Source of the DNA: Nonomuraea aurantiaca
Lineage (GTDB): Bacteria; Actinomycetota; Actinomycetes; Streptosporangiales; Streptosporangiaceae
Assembly: GCF_020215705.1 (NCBI RefSeq)
Contig: NZ_JAIWNB010000046.1
Span: 1 to 46,629 of the forward strand
Direction of reading: 5' to 3'
Length of the DNA: 46,629 bases
Shown here: positions 8,192 through 16,403 of the stretch, piece by piece
Numbering within the stretch: position 1 is the first letter of the stretch
Layout of the letters: every line of letters starts with the position of its first letter
Made by a program: the position numbers and the translations under genes
The notes under the pieces: generated by a model
The model's database searches: none
What the model saw: the letters and a program-made list of their open reading frames with translations, nothing else
What the model was told of the DNA's origin: nothing

Positions 8192-11119
8192 CTAAGGGCC
8201 GTGGTGGACGAGTGCCGCCCAAAGATCAGGTCTGTCCGGGTGGGTTCGGCGCAGGTCACCCATGACGCGGTGCAGCACGCGAGCGGCGTCGTACGCGTCA
8301 GGTCCGCCCAGCCGGCGGTAGAACTCGCGGGCGACCGCCGCGGCCGTCGCATCGTCGAGCGGCCATTGACTGCCGACGACGTGGCGGAAGCCGACCAGTT
8401 GGAACGCAGACGCGAGATGGATCGACTCGTTGGCGTGGAAGATCCCGCTGAAGGCGGTCGAACATGCCGACAGGTAAGCCAGCTCGGCCTGGTCGAGGGG
8501 CACTGCGCCGATCGCGCCGATGGGCAGCAGGGCGTCGTGCAGGACGAGGCCGCCGAACGACGGTTTCTCGGCGTCGGTTGCCGCGTGGCAGGCGAAATGG
8601 GCCCAGGTGCTGCCGGGCAGCTCGGCGAGTACCCGGTCGGTCGTGGCGTCCTCGTCGACGAGCAGGATGCCGGGGTGGTGCTGGTGCAGCGCCTCTGCCT
8701 CCTCGGCGGTGCCGTTGAGAGTGGGCAGCTCGGGTGCGCTGCTGACCGCGACGGTGAGCTGGCGGCGTACCGTGGCCGGCGTGCGCGACCGTGCCCGGGC
8801 GAGCGCGCGGAGCGTCGGCGTGTAGGAGGACACCACGTGGTCGGGGAGCGCCGTGTGCAGAGGGAGGACGCCGAGCATGCCGATGGGCAGCCACCAGACC
8901 CGGTCCACTCCGGACAGGGCGGCTCCGATCGGCTCGGCGATCGTGGCCGACAGCCACTCCACAGTCTCCTTGACCACCCGCTGCAGGCGCAGCGCACCGG
9001 TCAGCGTGCCGTCCGCCGATGCCCGCATGGCGATGACGAGTTCGGCCACGTGCGCCGCCACGTCGGTCCAGGAAAGGTCGGGCAGCGCGACCGGGGTGAT
9101 GTCCTCGGTGGTGATGATGACCGCGTCGCCGCGGCTGCGCGCCGAGTTGACCAGCACCACCGCGCCGCCTTCCGCCGCGGCGCGCAGTTCGGCCAGGTCC
9201 GGCCGGCCGAGGAAGCGCGGGAAGCCACGCCGGATCTCCTTGACCAGGTCGTCGTACTCGGCCCACAGCTGCGTGCGGTCGTTGACCAGGTCGGTGGTGT
9301 ACACCATGAACCCGCCGGGGCTGACCTGCGACGTCGTGCGAAGCCTGTCGCGTACGTCCCGGAAGCGCTCGGCGAGCTCGGGTTCGCGTGCCGCCAGTTC
9401 GGCGAGATCGGCGTTCAGGTCGACCTCGTCGGCCAGCAGGATGCCTCTGCCCTGCTCCGCCACGGCGACGGCGCTATCCGGGTCGCCCGCGGCCAGGTGG
9501 GCGGCGACGGCCTCGCCCACCAGGTGCGGATACTCGCCGACCCGTTCTTCTTGATCGACGCGGGCGTTGCGCCTGGACACCGCGGCGGGCAGCTGCGCGA
9601 CCGCGGCGGCGTACAGGTCGGCGGCGAGCGGCAGGTCACCGAGGTCGCCGGCGAGCGCGGCCAGTTTGGCGAAGGCGCGGACGCTGTGGCTGGGCACCGA
9701 GCGGACGGCGCCGCGGGCCAGCTCGGCAAGCTGCCGCAGTTCGTCCACCGTCACGGCGGGTGAACCGGCGCGGCGTGCCGAGTGAATGTCGGTGGTCATG
9801 GAGACGATCGCGGCGGTCGCGGGGTGGCCGCCCGGCAGCCGCGCGAGGGCGTTCTGGGCGAGTTCGCCCGCGCGTCGCAGGTCCGCGCCGTCGCCGCCGC
9901 GCTCGTACCGCCACAGGTAGCCGAGGGCGAGGTCCGCGAGCTGTTTGGCCTGGTCCGCGTCGCCGGACACGAGCGCGAGCCCCTGTTCACCGATCTCGAT
10001 CGCGCGGTCCAGCGTCCCCGGATCGCCGCCGTGCTCGTGGCGCCGCGCCAGTACGGCGACGAGCTGCCTGAGGTAGATCACCCGCTCGGGATGGTCGTCG
10101 GGCACCGCGGCCAGGCTCTCCTCCGACAGCTCGATCGCGCGGTCGAGATCCGACACCTTGCCCAGACGCTGGTGGCGCTGGAGCAACGCGATGCTGAGGT
10201 TGTTCAACCGGCCCGGCCGGTCCGGGTCGTCCGGGTGGGTGGCCTCGACCGACGTCTCGGTCAGCGTGATCGCGCGAAGCAGATCGGTCAGCCCGCCGTC
10301 CCTCAGGTAACGCAGCTGGTAGCCGATGCCGAGGTACGCGATCGCGACCAGCAGCTGCGGATGGTCGTCGGGCGCGGTGTCCACGACCTGGTCGCCCAGC
10401 CGGATCGCCTCGTCCAGGTCGGCCACATCGCCGCAGAGCTCATATCGTTGCTGGTAGATCGCGGTGAGGTTGACGGCCACCGCGAACCACTCGTAGCTCG
10501 GCGCGCTCACGAGGCCCAGCGCCTCCTCCGTGGCCGAAGCCGCGGTATCGAGGTCGCCGGGATTGCCGTGGCGCTGGTAGCGGTGGCGGCAGGCGACCCC
10601 GAAGTTCGTGAGCAGAAGCGGCAGTGCCGGGCTGCCGGCGGGTGTCCCGGCCGCCGCCTGGGCGAGCAGGGTGATGACAGCGGTCAGGTACGACGGTTCG
10701 GAGGTGGTGTGCAACTCGGCCAGCATGACCGTCGCCGTGTCGGCCTGGATCTCCGGGTCGGCGTCGGGGCCGATCAGCGGCCGCAGCGACTCGGGGACCA
10801 CATCAGGGATGTGCGCGACCGGCGCCAGGTGGAAAACGGCCTGGGACAGCTCGAAGTTCGACTGCGTGGCCACCCAGCGGGCGTGAAAGAGCCACCCGAT
10901 GGCGATATGCGCCCTGAACAGCCATTCCCGCTCCAGGCCGGTCATGTCCGCGGGTTCCCGCCGCACGGCGCCGTGCCACAGCCGGAGCGCGTCCGCGAGA
11001 GCGGCGTCGGCGAGCACGGTCCGGTCGTCGCCGGTACGCTGATAGGCCGCGAGCCGACGGCGGATCCGGCGGGCGATCAGATTGAGCCGAAGGCGGCACA
11101 GCGCACCACGGATCCTCAC
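8192..11119 (-). CDS. TPR-repeat CHAT-domain protein (putative caspase-like protease)
   Basis: A 975-aa protein. After a helical N-terminal region (~1-130), multiple TPR-like helical pairs run to about residue 560 (DLDRAIELSEESLAAVPDDHP, LDRAIEIGEQGLALV and others). The C-terminal ~300 residues are a CHAT domain: VWWLPIGMLGVLPLHTA, then AHFACHA and LAYLSACSTA, with the expected catalytic dyad His846 and Cys886. CHAT domains are clan CD peptidases related to caspases and separase, often effectors in conflict or cell-death systems. The start is GTG 11119: it lies one base after the upstream stop and has AAAGGA at -10; the frame further upstream is out of phase with the real upstream gene. It is the last gene of a three-gene operon. 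Catalysis and target are inferred. Confidence 0.9.
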   Translation of the reverse strand: MRIRGALCRLRLNLIARRIRRRLAAYQRTGDDRTVLADAALADALRLWHGAVRREPADMTGLEREWLFRAHIAIGWLFHARWVATQSNFELSQAVFHLAPVAHIPDVVPESLRPLIGPDADPEIQADTATVMLAELHTTSEPSYLTAVITLLAQAAAGTPAGSPALPLLLTNFGVACRHRYQRHGNPGDLDTAASATEEALGLVSAPSYEWFAVAVNLTAIYQQRYELCGDVADLDEAIRLGDQVVDTAPDDHPQLLVAIAYLGIGYQLRYLRDGGLTDLLRAITLTETSVEATHPDDPDRPGRLNNLSIALLQRHQRLGKVSDLDRAIELSEESLAAVPDDHPERVIYLRQLVAVLARRHEHGGDPGTLDRAIEIGEQGLALVSGDADQAKQLADLALGYLWRYERGGDGADLRRAGELAQNALARLPGGHPATAAIVSMTTDIHSARRAGSPAVTVDELRQLAELARGAVRSVPSHSVRAFAKLAALAGDLGDLPLAADLYAAAVAQLPAAVSRRNARVDQEERVGEYPHLVGEAVAAHLAAGDPDSAVAVAEQGRGILLADEVDLNADLAELAAREPELAERFRDVRDRLRTTSQVSPGGFMVYTTDLVNDRTQLWAEYDDLVKEIRRGFPRFLGRPDLAELRAAAEGGAVVLVNSARSRGDAVIITTEDITPVALPDLSWTDVAAHVAELVIAMRASADGTLTGALRLQRVVKETVEWLSATIAEPIGAALSGVDRVWWLPIGMLGVLPLHTALPDHVVSSYTPTLRALARARSRTPATVRRQLTVAVSSAPELPTLNGTAEEAEALHQHHPGILLVDEDATTDRVLAELPGSTWAHFACHAATDAEKPSFGGLVLHDALLPIGAIGAVPLDQAELAYLSACSTAFSGIFHANESIHLASAFQLVGFRHVVGSQWPLDDATAAAVAREFYRRLGGPDAYDAARVLHRVMGDLRRTHPDRPDLWAALVHHGP

Positions 11120-11120
11120 C

Positions 11121-12032
11121 TCAGCGTCCTTTCCGTGCCACAGCGGTGACCCGGCTGCCCTCCTCAACGGTGAGCGGCCCGGCCCGCCCGTCGTCGGCCA
11201 CGCCCAGTGCCACCGCGAGCGTACGGCCGTGCAGGTCCACCACGGACTCGACGAGCAATGCCAGTTCGGCCACGGCGCTGCGGGCGCGTACCCATCCGGC
11301 GGCGCCGACCGCGCCCGCGCCCAGGGCGGCGGGCCACCACATGACGGCAAGAGCGGCCAGGGGCCACGACCAGCTGCCGATGGCGACCGCGGCGGCCAGC
11401 GCGGTGTTGGCGTTCATGAGATCGGCACGCGCGGCCTCGGGCAGCACCAGCCACAGCCTCGGCCAGACGAAGGGCAGGTCCAGGCCGTAGCGGTCCTGTG
11501 CGACCTTCTCCGCACCGTGGATCCGGTCACCCAGCCAGGTCGGCCGGCCCGGCTCGGCCAGGGCCACGCGGTTGACCCTGGCCGCCGCCTGATCGATCTG
11601 CTCCTGCTGCCCGGCGGTCCTGGTCTCGGCTGGATGGGCGCGGGTGAGATCCCGGCGGCGTTCCAGCAGCGCATGCCAGCGGAAGCGTCTTCGCCGTACG
11701 AGCCCGCTCCGCAGGCCGCCGAACGGCCACGGCCATTGGCCCAGCCACAAGGTACGCGTCACGCCGGCCATCGCCTGCACCAGCAGCCCGACCCCGCCGG
11801 TCGCCACCAGCACGGCGACCAGCAGGCCCACTTGGGCCCCCACGGGCTTTCGAGCGAACCCCTCCGAGAACGCGGACACCTCCCTGGCCGCCAGGTCCCC
11901 GTCGAGGGCATGAGCATGCCCCAGGCCAACGCCGAGCGCCGCGGTGGCGAGGAACAGCACCCCGGGAAGCAGAAGCAGTGAGACCCATCGCTCGGCGAGC
12001 TTCTTGGCCAGCTCGGCGAAGAAATCGCCCAC
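11121..12032 (-). CDS. Multi-span membrane protein of the CHAT operon
   Basis: About 303 aa with hydrophobic segments near residues 15-40 (WVSLLLLPGVLFLATAALGV), 70-95 (GLLVAVLVATGGVGLLVQAM), and a pair around 210-260 (ALAAAVAIGSWSWPLAALAV and a following WWPAALGAGAVGAAG). Between them is a soluble, Arg-rich stretch containing RVNRVALAEPGRPTWLGDRI. The tail (ALLVESVVDLHGRTLAVAL...GPLTVEEGSRVT) is soluble and probably cytoplasmic. The start GTG 12032 follows the stop of the upstream gene by 5 bases. No family name is known to me. Position between a small Cys protein and a TPR-CHAT protein, with a 1-base gap to the latter, argues that it anchors or senses at the membrane for the CHAT effector. 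Confidence 0.8.
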   Translation of the reverse strand: MGDFFAELAKKLAERWVSLLLLPGVLFLATAALGVGLGHAHALDGDLAAREVSAFSEGFARKPVGAQVGLLVAVLVATGGVGLLVQAMAGVTRTLWLGQWPWPFGGLRSGLVRRRRFRWHALLERRRDLTRAHPAETRTAGQQEQIDQAAARVNRVALAEPGRPTWLGDRIHGAEKVAQDRYGLDLPFVWPRLWLVLPEAARADLMNANTALAAAVAIGSWSWPLAALAVMWWPAALGAGAVGAAGWVRARSAVAELALLVESVVDLHGRTLAVALGVADDGRAGPLTVEEGSRVTAVARKGR

Positions 12033-12037
12033 GATCG

Positions 12038-12385
12038 CTACCTGGGCCGCATCGGCGCGGAGGTCACCCCGCACACTGGAATCGGCCCGCCGGGCAAGGG
12101 GACCTCCACCCGGTCACACGCGCCGTCCGGGCAGCTGAACGCCTCCTCGTGTGCCCGGCCGGGACCGCTACCCGGCAGCGCGCTGCCGAGCGTGCGCGGG
12201 ACGCCGGATCCGTCGCTGCCGAGCAGCTGCCCCAGCATGGGGATGATCGGCTGCCGCGCGCGAGCCGCAGCCTCGATGGCGCCGAGCAGCCGCTGGTGGC
12301 GCTCGGACTGGCGAGCGCATTCGGCACGCAGCTCAGGCAGCTCACCGCATAACACGGTCAGCGCGAGACGTTCGGCGGAATCCAT
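12038..12385 (-). CDS. Small CHAT-operon protein with C-terminal Cys motif
   Basis: A 115-aa protein, first gene of the operon. The N-terminal half is a helical, probably coiled-coil segment (LPELRAECARQSERHQRLLG). The C-terminal half is GLPGSG-like and carries three cysteines in a conserved-looking pattern: SCPDGACDRVEVPLPGGPIP then VCG. The CxxxxC...C arrangement could bind a metal or form a thiol switch, but a fourth ligand is not obvious. I recall similar small ORFs beside CHAT genes in other actinomycetes, without assigned function. The ATG at 12385 has only a weak RBS (GAGACG). The region upstream to 12532 contains no clear promoter. Confidence 0.75.
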   Translation of the reverse strand: MDSAERLALTVLCGELPELRAECARQSERHQRLLGAIEAAARARQPIIPMLGQLLGSDGSGVPRTLGSALPGSGPGRAHEEAFSCPDGACDRVEVPLPGGPIPVCGVTSAPMRPR

Positions 12386-12532
12386 CGTCTCGATCGTCCC
12401 AGCTCAGGATCGTGGCATCAAGGTGGATGTGAATCCGAACGGAATCCGGCGCGGGCCGCTCCGCAACACGCGGACGCGCTCGCCGGCACTTGCCCGCCCC
12501 GCCCGGCCGCCCTAGCAGTCGACCCGAGGTTT

Positions 12533-13528
12533 CTACAGCATGAGGGCCAGGTCGATGAGGCGGTTGGAGTACCCCCACTCGTTGTCGTACCAGCCCACGA
12601 CCTTGACCTGCGAGCCCATCACGCGGGTCAGCTCGGCGTCGAAGACGCACGAGGCCGGGTCGCCGACGATGTCGCTGCTCACGATGGGCGCGTCGGTGTA
12701 GGTCAGCAGGCCCTTGTACGGACCGGCCGCGGCCTCGGCGTAGGCGTCCTTCACCTCCTGCACGGTGGTGGCGCGGCGGGTGGTGACGGTCAGGTCGGTG
12801 ACCGAGCCGTTGGAGACGGGCACCCGCAGCGCGAACGCGTCCAGCCGGCCCCGCAGCTCCGGCAGCACCAGACCGATCGCCTTGGCCGCCCCGCTGGAGG
12901 TGGGCACGATGCTGAGGGCCGCCGCCCGCGCCCGCCGCAGGTCCTTGTGGGGCGCGTCCTGGAGGTTCTGGTCCTGGGTGTAGGCGTGGACGGTGGTCAT
13001 CATGCCCGACTCGATGCCGACCGCGTCGTGCAGCACCTTGGCCAGCACACCCAGGCAGTTGGTGGTGCACGAGGCGTTGGAGATGATCGTGTGGCGCGCT
13101 GGGTCGTAGACGTCCTGGTTCACGCCGAGCACGATCGTGACGTCCTCCCCGCTGGCCGGCGCGGCGATGACGACCTTCTTCGCGCCGCCGTCCACGTGCG
13201 CGCGGGCCTGTTCGGCCTTGGTGAAGATCCCGGTGGACTCGATCACCACGTCCACGCCCAGGTCACCCCACGGCAGGTCGGCGGGGTCACGCTCGGCCAG
13301 AACCTTGATGGTCGCGTCACCGGCCCGGATCGCGCCCGGCTCGGCGGCGACCTCGCCGGGGAAGCGGCCCATGATCGAGTCGTACGCCAGCAGATGCGCC
13401 ATGGTCGCCACGTCGCCGAGGTCGTTGACCGCGACGATCTCGATGTCGGCGTCGGCGCGAGCGGCCACCGCGCGGAAGACGTTCCGGCCGATCCGCCCGA
13501 ACCCGTTGATGCCCAATCTAAGTGTCAT
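12533..13528 (-). CDS. gap: Glyceraldehyde-3-phosphate dehydrogenase
   Basis: A 331-aa type I GAPDH, converting glyceraldehyde-3-phosphate, phosphate and NAD+ to 1,3-bisphosphoglycerate. The N-terminus is RLGINGFGRIGRNVFRA (NAD-binding), the catalytic loop is SNASCTTNCLG with nucleophile Cys154, and the general base is in TTVHAYT (His181). The frame is open upstream to 13600, but that extension covers the divergent promoter region; ATG 13528 gives the canonical start. A TATGAT box ends 7 bases upstream, so the transcript is likely leaderless. It is divergent from a MarR gene with an operator between them. A single gap gene under local MarR control, away from pgk/tpi, suggests a second, inducible GAPDH isozyme. 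Confidence 0.93.
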   Translation of the reverse strand: MTLRLGINGFGRIGRNVFRAVAARADADIEIVAVNDLGDVATMAHLLAYDSIMGRFPGEVAAEPGAIRAGDATIKVLAERDPADLPWGDLGVDVVIESTGIFTKAEQARAHVDGGAKKVVIAAPASGEDVTIVLGVNQDVYDPARHTIISNASCTTNCLGVLAKVLHDAVGIESGMMTTVHAYTQDQNLQDAPHKDLRRARAAALSIVPTSSGAAKAIGLVLPELRGRLDAFALRVPVSNGSVTDLTVTTRRATTVQEVKDAYAEAAAGPYKGLLTYTDAPIVSSDIVGDPASCVFDAELTRVMGSQVKVVGWYDNEWGYSNRLIDLALML

Positions 13529-13542
13529 GCCGGATATCATAA

Positions 13543-13561
13543 GCAACTTAAATAAGTTTGC
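13543..13561. promoter_or_regulatory. MarR-type operator between gap and marR
   Basis: GCAACTTAAATAAGTTTGC contains the perfect inverted repeat AACTTA-AA-TAAGTT. It lies in the AT-rich 47-bp divergent interval. On the minus strand it sits just upstream of TATGAT (13541-13536, the presumed gap -10); on the plus strand it is just upstream of TATATT (13564-13569), 6 bases before the marR GTG. A bound dimer would block both promoters. Confidence 0.7.
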
Positions 13562-13575
13562 GATATATTTCCGGC

Positions 13576-14097
13576 GTGAACACCACGCCGGACGACACAC
13601 TGGGCGACCGCGACTCGGACCTCGACCCCGCCCAGAACGCCGACCGCGACGGCGACCTGGACGTGGACGCCTTCGCCACCGCGATCGAGAACTTCAACCG
13701 CTTCTACATCCGCCTCCCCGTGCTGGAGAAGCTGTCGTTCACGACGCTGTCGGTGCTCGACACCCTCGCCACCCGCGGCACCCCCATGCGGCTGACCGAC
13801 CTCACCAAGACCGAGCAGGTCAGCCAGCCCGGCATCACCCAGCTCGTCACCCGGCTGGAGCGCGACGGACTCGTGGAACGCCGCCCCGACCCCAGCGACC
13901 GGCGCGCCGTCCTGGTCCACATCACCGAGGCCGGACGCCAGATCGGGCGCTCCCGCCATGACGACCGCGCCCGCCATCTGGTCCCGCTCATCGCCCAGCT
14001 GACCCCCGAGCAGCGCCAGGCGATCACCGACGCCCTCCCCGCCCTGACCCGCTTGGCCGAACTGGGCCAGGCGGGCGCCGAATCAGCCGGCCGCTGA
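13576..14097 (+). CDS. MarR-family transcriptional regulator
   Basis: A 173-aa winged-helix regulator. After an acidic, low-complexity N-terminus (residues 1-30, Asp-rich), the MarR fold is clear: LSFTTLSVLDTLATRGTPMR, recognition helix region VSQPGITQLVTRLERDGLVE, and the wing RRPDPSDRRAVLVHIT. The C-terminal helix completes the dimer domain. GTG 13576 is preferred; a TTG further upstream at 13558 lies inside the operator. A TATATT -10 box 6 bases before GTG suggests a leaderless transcript. It probably represses or activates itself and the divergent GAPDH gene in response to a small ligand or oxidant. Confidence 0.9.
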   Translation: MNTTPDDTLGDRDSDLDPAQNADRDGDLDVDAFATAIENFNRFYIRLPVLEKLSFTTLSVLDTLATRGTPMRLTDLTKTEQVSQPGITQLVTRLERDGLVERRPDPSDRRAVLVHITEAGRQIGRSRHDDRARHLVPLIAQLTPEQRQAITDALPALTRLAELGQAGAESAGR

Positions 14098-14219
14098 ATC
14101 CGGAACCCCGCCGGGGGACGTGTTCAACCCGCGGTCGCGACACGATGCCGCGACTGTCCCAGGCTTCTGGCCACGATCCGGGTCCGGGCGCCCGGGTATG
14201 CGCGGACCCGCGCCATGGG

Positions 14220-15167
14220 TTATTCCTCCCGGGCCGTACGGAGTACCCGGCGCACGGCGCCACGCAGCCACTGGTGGGCCCCGTCAGCGGTGTGGCGCGG
14301 ATGCCAGGCCATGCCGATCGTCAGTGGTGGCAACGGCAGCGGGATCTCCAGCAAGCGTAGTCCGAGCGCGTGCGCCACGTCGCTGAGTGGTGAAGGGGGC
14401 TCGCCCGGCAGCGCGGTCGGCACCAGGCAGACCACGTCGCCGACCGCGGCCAGCGCCATCGCCGCCAGATGTCCGGGCAGGACGGCGCTGACCCGCCGGC
14501 TGAGCCCTTGCTCGGCCAACGCCGCGTCCAGCGGGCCGGTGAAGCGTCCCCGGCGGCTGACCGCCACGTGCTCGGCCGCGGCCAGCCTGGCGGGCGTCAG
14601 GGTTCCTTCGGCGAGCGGGTGCCCGGCCCTGACGCCGGCCGCCATCCGCAGCGTGACCAGCTCTTCGACCCGGGTCTCCGGGTCGACGTGGTCGATGGCT
14701 CCGATCTCCAGATCGATCCGGCCCTCGCGCAGCGCGGGGCCCGCCTCCCACTCCTCGGCCAGCACCCGCAGCGAGACGCCCGGCGCCCGGCGCCGGGCCA
14801 GCCCGAGCAGACCCGGCGCCAGCGCCGCGCCGACCAGGTCCGAGGCCTGGACGGTGAAGGTACGCCGCAGTGCCGCGGGGTCGATCCCGCCGCTCGGGGT
14901 GAGTAGTTCCGCCAGCCGGCGCACCACCGCGGCGGCCTCGTCCCGCAGCGCCTCCGCGCGGGGTGTGGGCACCATCGCCTGTCCTGCCCGCACCAGGAGC
15001 GGGTCCTGGAGCACCCGGCGCAGCCGGGCCAGGGTGCGGCTCATCGCGGCGGGGGAGGTGCGCAGCCGCGCGGCGGCACGGGTGACGCTCTGCTCGGTCA
15101 GCAGGGCGTCGAGGGCGACGGCGAGATTGGCGTCGAGGTTCGGGGCTGGGCTGCTCACCGGCATCAT
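14220..15167 (-). CDS. LysR-family transcriptional regulator
   Basis: A 315-aa LysR protein: N-terminal winged HTH (LDALLTEQSVTRAAARLRTS then PAAMSRTLARLRRVLQDPLL), linker helix, then a periplasmic-binding-like effector domain starting at RRTFTVQASDLVGAALAPGL. The frame is open for another 1 kb upstream, but that part is antisense to a real gene; tandem ATGs at 15167/15164 with ACGGA nearby mark the start. It is divergent from an NAD(P)-binding protein gene, the classic LysR arrangement, and probably controls it. Confidence 0.92.
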   Translation of the reverse strand: MMPVSSPAPNLDANLAVALDALLTEQSVTRAAARLRTSPAAMSRTLARLRRVLQDPLLVRAGQAMVPTPRAEALRDEAAAVVRRLAELLTPSGGIDPAALRRTFTVQASDLVGAALAPGLLGLARRRAPGVSLRVLAEEWEAGPALREGRIDLEIGAIDHVDPETRVEELVTLRMAAGVRAGHPLAEGTLTPARLAAAEHVAVSRRGRFTGPLDAALAEQGLSRRVSAVLPGHLAAMALAAVGDVVCLVPTALPGEPPSPLSDVAHALGLRLLEIPLPLPPLTIGMAWHPRHTADGAHQWLRGAVRRVLRTAREE

Positions 15168-15201
15168 TCCGTTTCGGGCAATGATTGGATGCTGAAGTTC
15201 C

Positions 15202-15214
15202 CATTGTGGCAATG
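15202..15214. promoter_or_regulatory. Candidate LysR operator
   Basis: CATTGTGGCAATG is a perfect dyad (CATTG-TGG-CAATG) in the middle of the 105-bp region between the divergent lysR and NAD(P)-binding genes. LysR proteins typically bind such interrupted dyads near both promoters. Confidence 0.5.
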
Positions 15215-15272
15215 CGGCTCGGGTCTGCACGATCAAGAGGTCTGCCGATCCGACACAGACCGCGAGGTTTTC

Positions 15273-16199
15273 ATGATCGTCATTACCGCCCCCACCGGGA
15301 ACATCGGCCGGCGGCTCCTGTCGCTGCTGGTCGAGGCCGCGCCCGTCCGCGGAGAGGAGCTGCGCGTCGTTGTCCGCGACCCTGCCCGGCTCCCCGAGGC
15401 CGTGCGCGGCCGGGTCGAGGTGGTCACCGGCTCGCACGGCGACGCCGCGACCGTCGAGCGCGCCTTCACCGGTGCCGACGCCGTTTTCTGGCTGGTGCCG
15501 CCGGACGCCTCGGCCACGCCCGACGAGGCGTACAGCGGCTTCACCCGCCCGGCCGCGCGGGCGTTCGCCGCCCACGGCGTCGGCCATGTCGTGGGCGTCT
15601 CGGCGCTCGGCCGCGGCACCCCGCAGGCCGCCCAGGCCGGGCTGGTCACCGCCTCCCTGGCCATGGACGACCTGATCGCCGGCTCCGGCGTCGCCTACCG
15701 CGCCCTGGCCTGCCCGTCCTTCTTCGAGAACCTGCTGGAGGAGGCCGACTCGATTCGCGAGAACGGCGTCTTCACCGACACCGTCGCCGCGGACCGTCCG
15801 GCCCCGCTGGTGGCCGTCGCCGACATCGCCGCGACGGCGGCCGGGCTGCTGCTGGACCGCTCCTGGACCGGAGTCGGCAGCGTTCCGGTGCTCGGCCCGC
15901 AGGACCTGTCGCCCAACGACCTGGCCCGCATCATGACCGAGGAGCTGGGCCGTCCGGTCCGCTACCAGCGCCAGCCGCTCGACGAGCTGCGCTCCACCCT
16001 GCTCGGCTACGGCCTCAACGAGGCGTTCGTCGAGGGCATGGTCGACATGAAGCGCGCCAAGGACCAGGGCCTGGACTCGGGCGTCGACCGCTCGCCGCAG
16101 GCGGCCCCGGCCACCGGATTCGCGCAGTGGTGCGCGCGGACTCTCAAGCCCGCCGTCCTCGCCACACCGGAGACAGTCGAGGCCCACTCACCGAACTGA
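15273..16199 (+). CDS. NmrA-like NAD(P)-binding protein (atypical SDR)
   Basis: A 308-aa protein of the NmrA/HSCARG type: N-terminal dinucleotide motif IVITAPTGNIGRRLLSLL, strand VEVVTGSHGDAATVERAFTG, ADAVFWLVPPD, and GHVVGVSALGRGTP. No YxxxK catalytic pair is seen, as is usual in NmrA-like redox sensors or NAD(P)H:quinone oxidoreductases. ATG 15273 has GAGG 5 bases upstream. It is divergent from a LysR gene that likely regulates it. The substrate is unknown. Confidence 0.88.
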   Translation: MIVITAPTGNIGRRLLSLLVEAAPVRGEELRVVVRDPARLPEAVRGRVEVVTGSHGDAATVERAFTGADAVFWLVPPDASATPDEAYSGFTRPAARAFAAHGVGHVVGVSALGRGTPQAAQAGLVTASLAMDDLIAGSGVAYRALACPSFFENLLEEADSIRENGVFTDTVAADRPAPLVAVADIAATAAGLLLDRSWTGVGSVPVLGPQDLSPNDLARIMTEELGRPVRYQRQPLDELRSTLLGYGLNEAFVEGMVDMKRAKDQGLDSGVDRSPQAAPATGFAQWCARTLKPAVLATPETVEAHSPN

Positions 16200-16383
16200 G
16201 CCGCCGGTCACCGCGTTCAAGCTGGTCAAGAAGCTCGTGGTGTACGAGGCGACGACGGCGGAGGCGATCTACGCGACCGACCTTCACGGGAAGGCGTTGG
16301 TGGCCGGCCGCGTAGCATCCCGACGACCGGGTGACGGCGATCCGGTTCGCCGTCGCCAGGAGGCCAACCCTCCTCACGGGGCC
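16200..16383 (+). other. Possible short gene relic
   Basis: An open plus-strand frame from 16207 reads AFKLVKKLVVYEATTAEAIY and ATDLHGKALVAGRVA before degrading. It looks like coding sequence but has no start signal or recognisable domain. It may be the remnant of an unidentified gene. Confidence 0.25.
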
Positions 16384-16403
16384 TTTCGGTTGCTCAGCCG
16401 AAA
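16384..16403. terminator. Hairpin at the 3' end of the flavin monooxygenase gene
   Basis: TTTCGGTTGCTCAGCCGAAA folds into an 8-bp stem (one G.U) with a 4-nt loop, directly adjoining the stop at 16404. On the minus strand the arm is followed by GGCCCCG rather than a U-run. Confidence 0.45.

Noticed and set aside
8201..9763. Long plus-strand frame (520 codons) opposite the CHAT gene
   Set aside because: It is antisense to a gene with clear TPR and CHAT motifs; its translation is Arg/Gly/Gln-rich without domains, as expected from GC-rich shadow frames.
12533..14097. Pentalenolactone-type biosynthetic cluster
   Set aside because: Only the GAPDH/MarR layout is similar; no terpene synthase, Baeyer-Villiger or dioxygenase genes of that pathway are in the window.
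15168..16187. N-terminal 340-residue extension of the LysR frame
   Set aside because: It is antisense to the NmrA-like gene, and the LysR HTH starts directly after tandem ATGs at 15167/15164.
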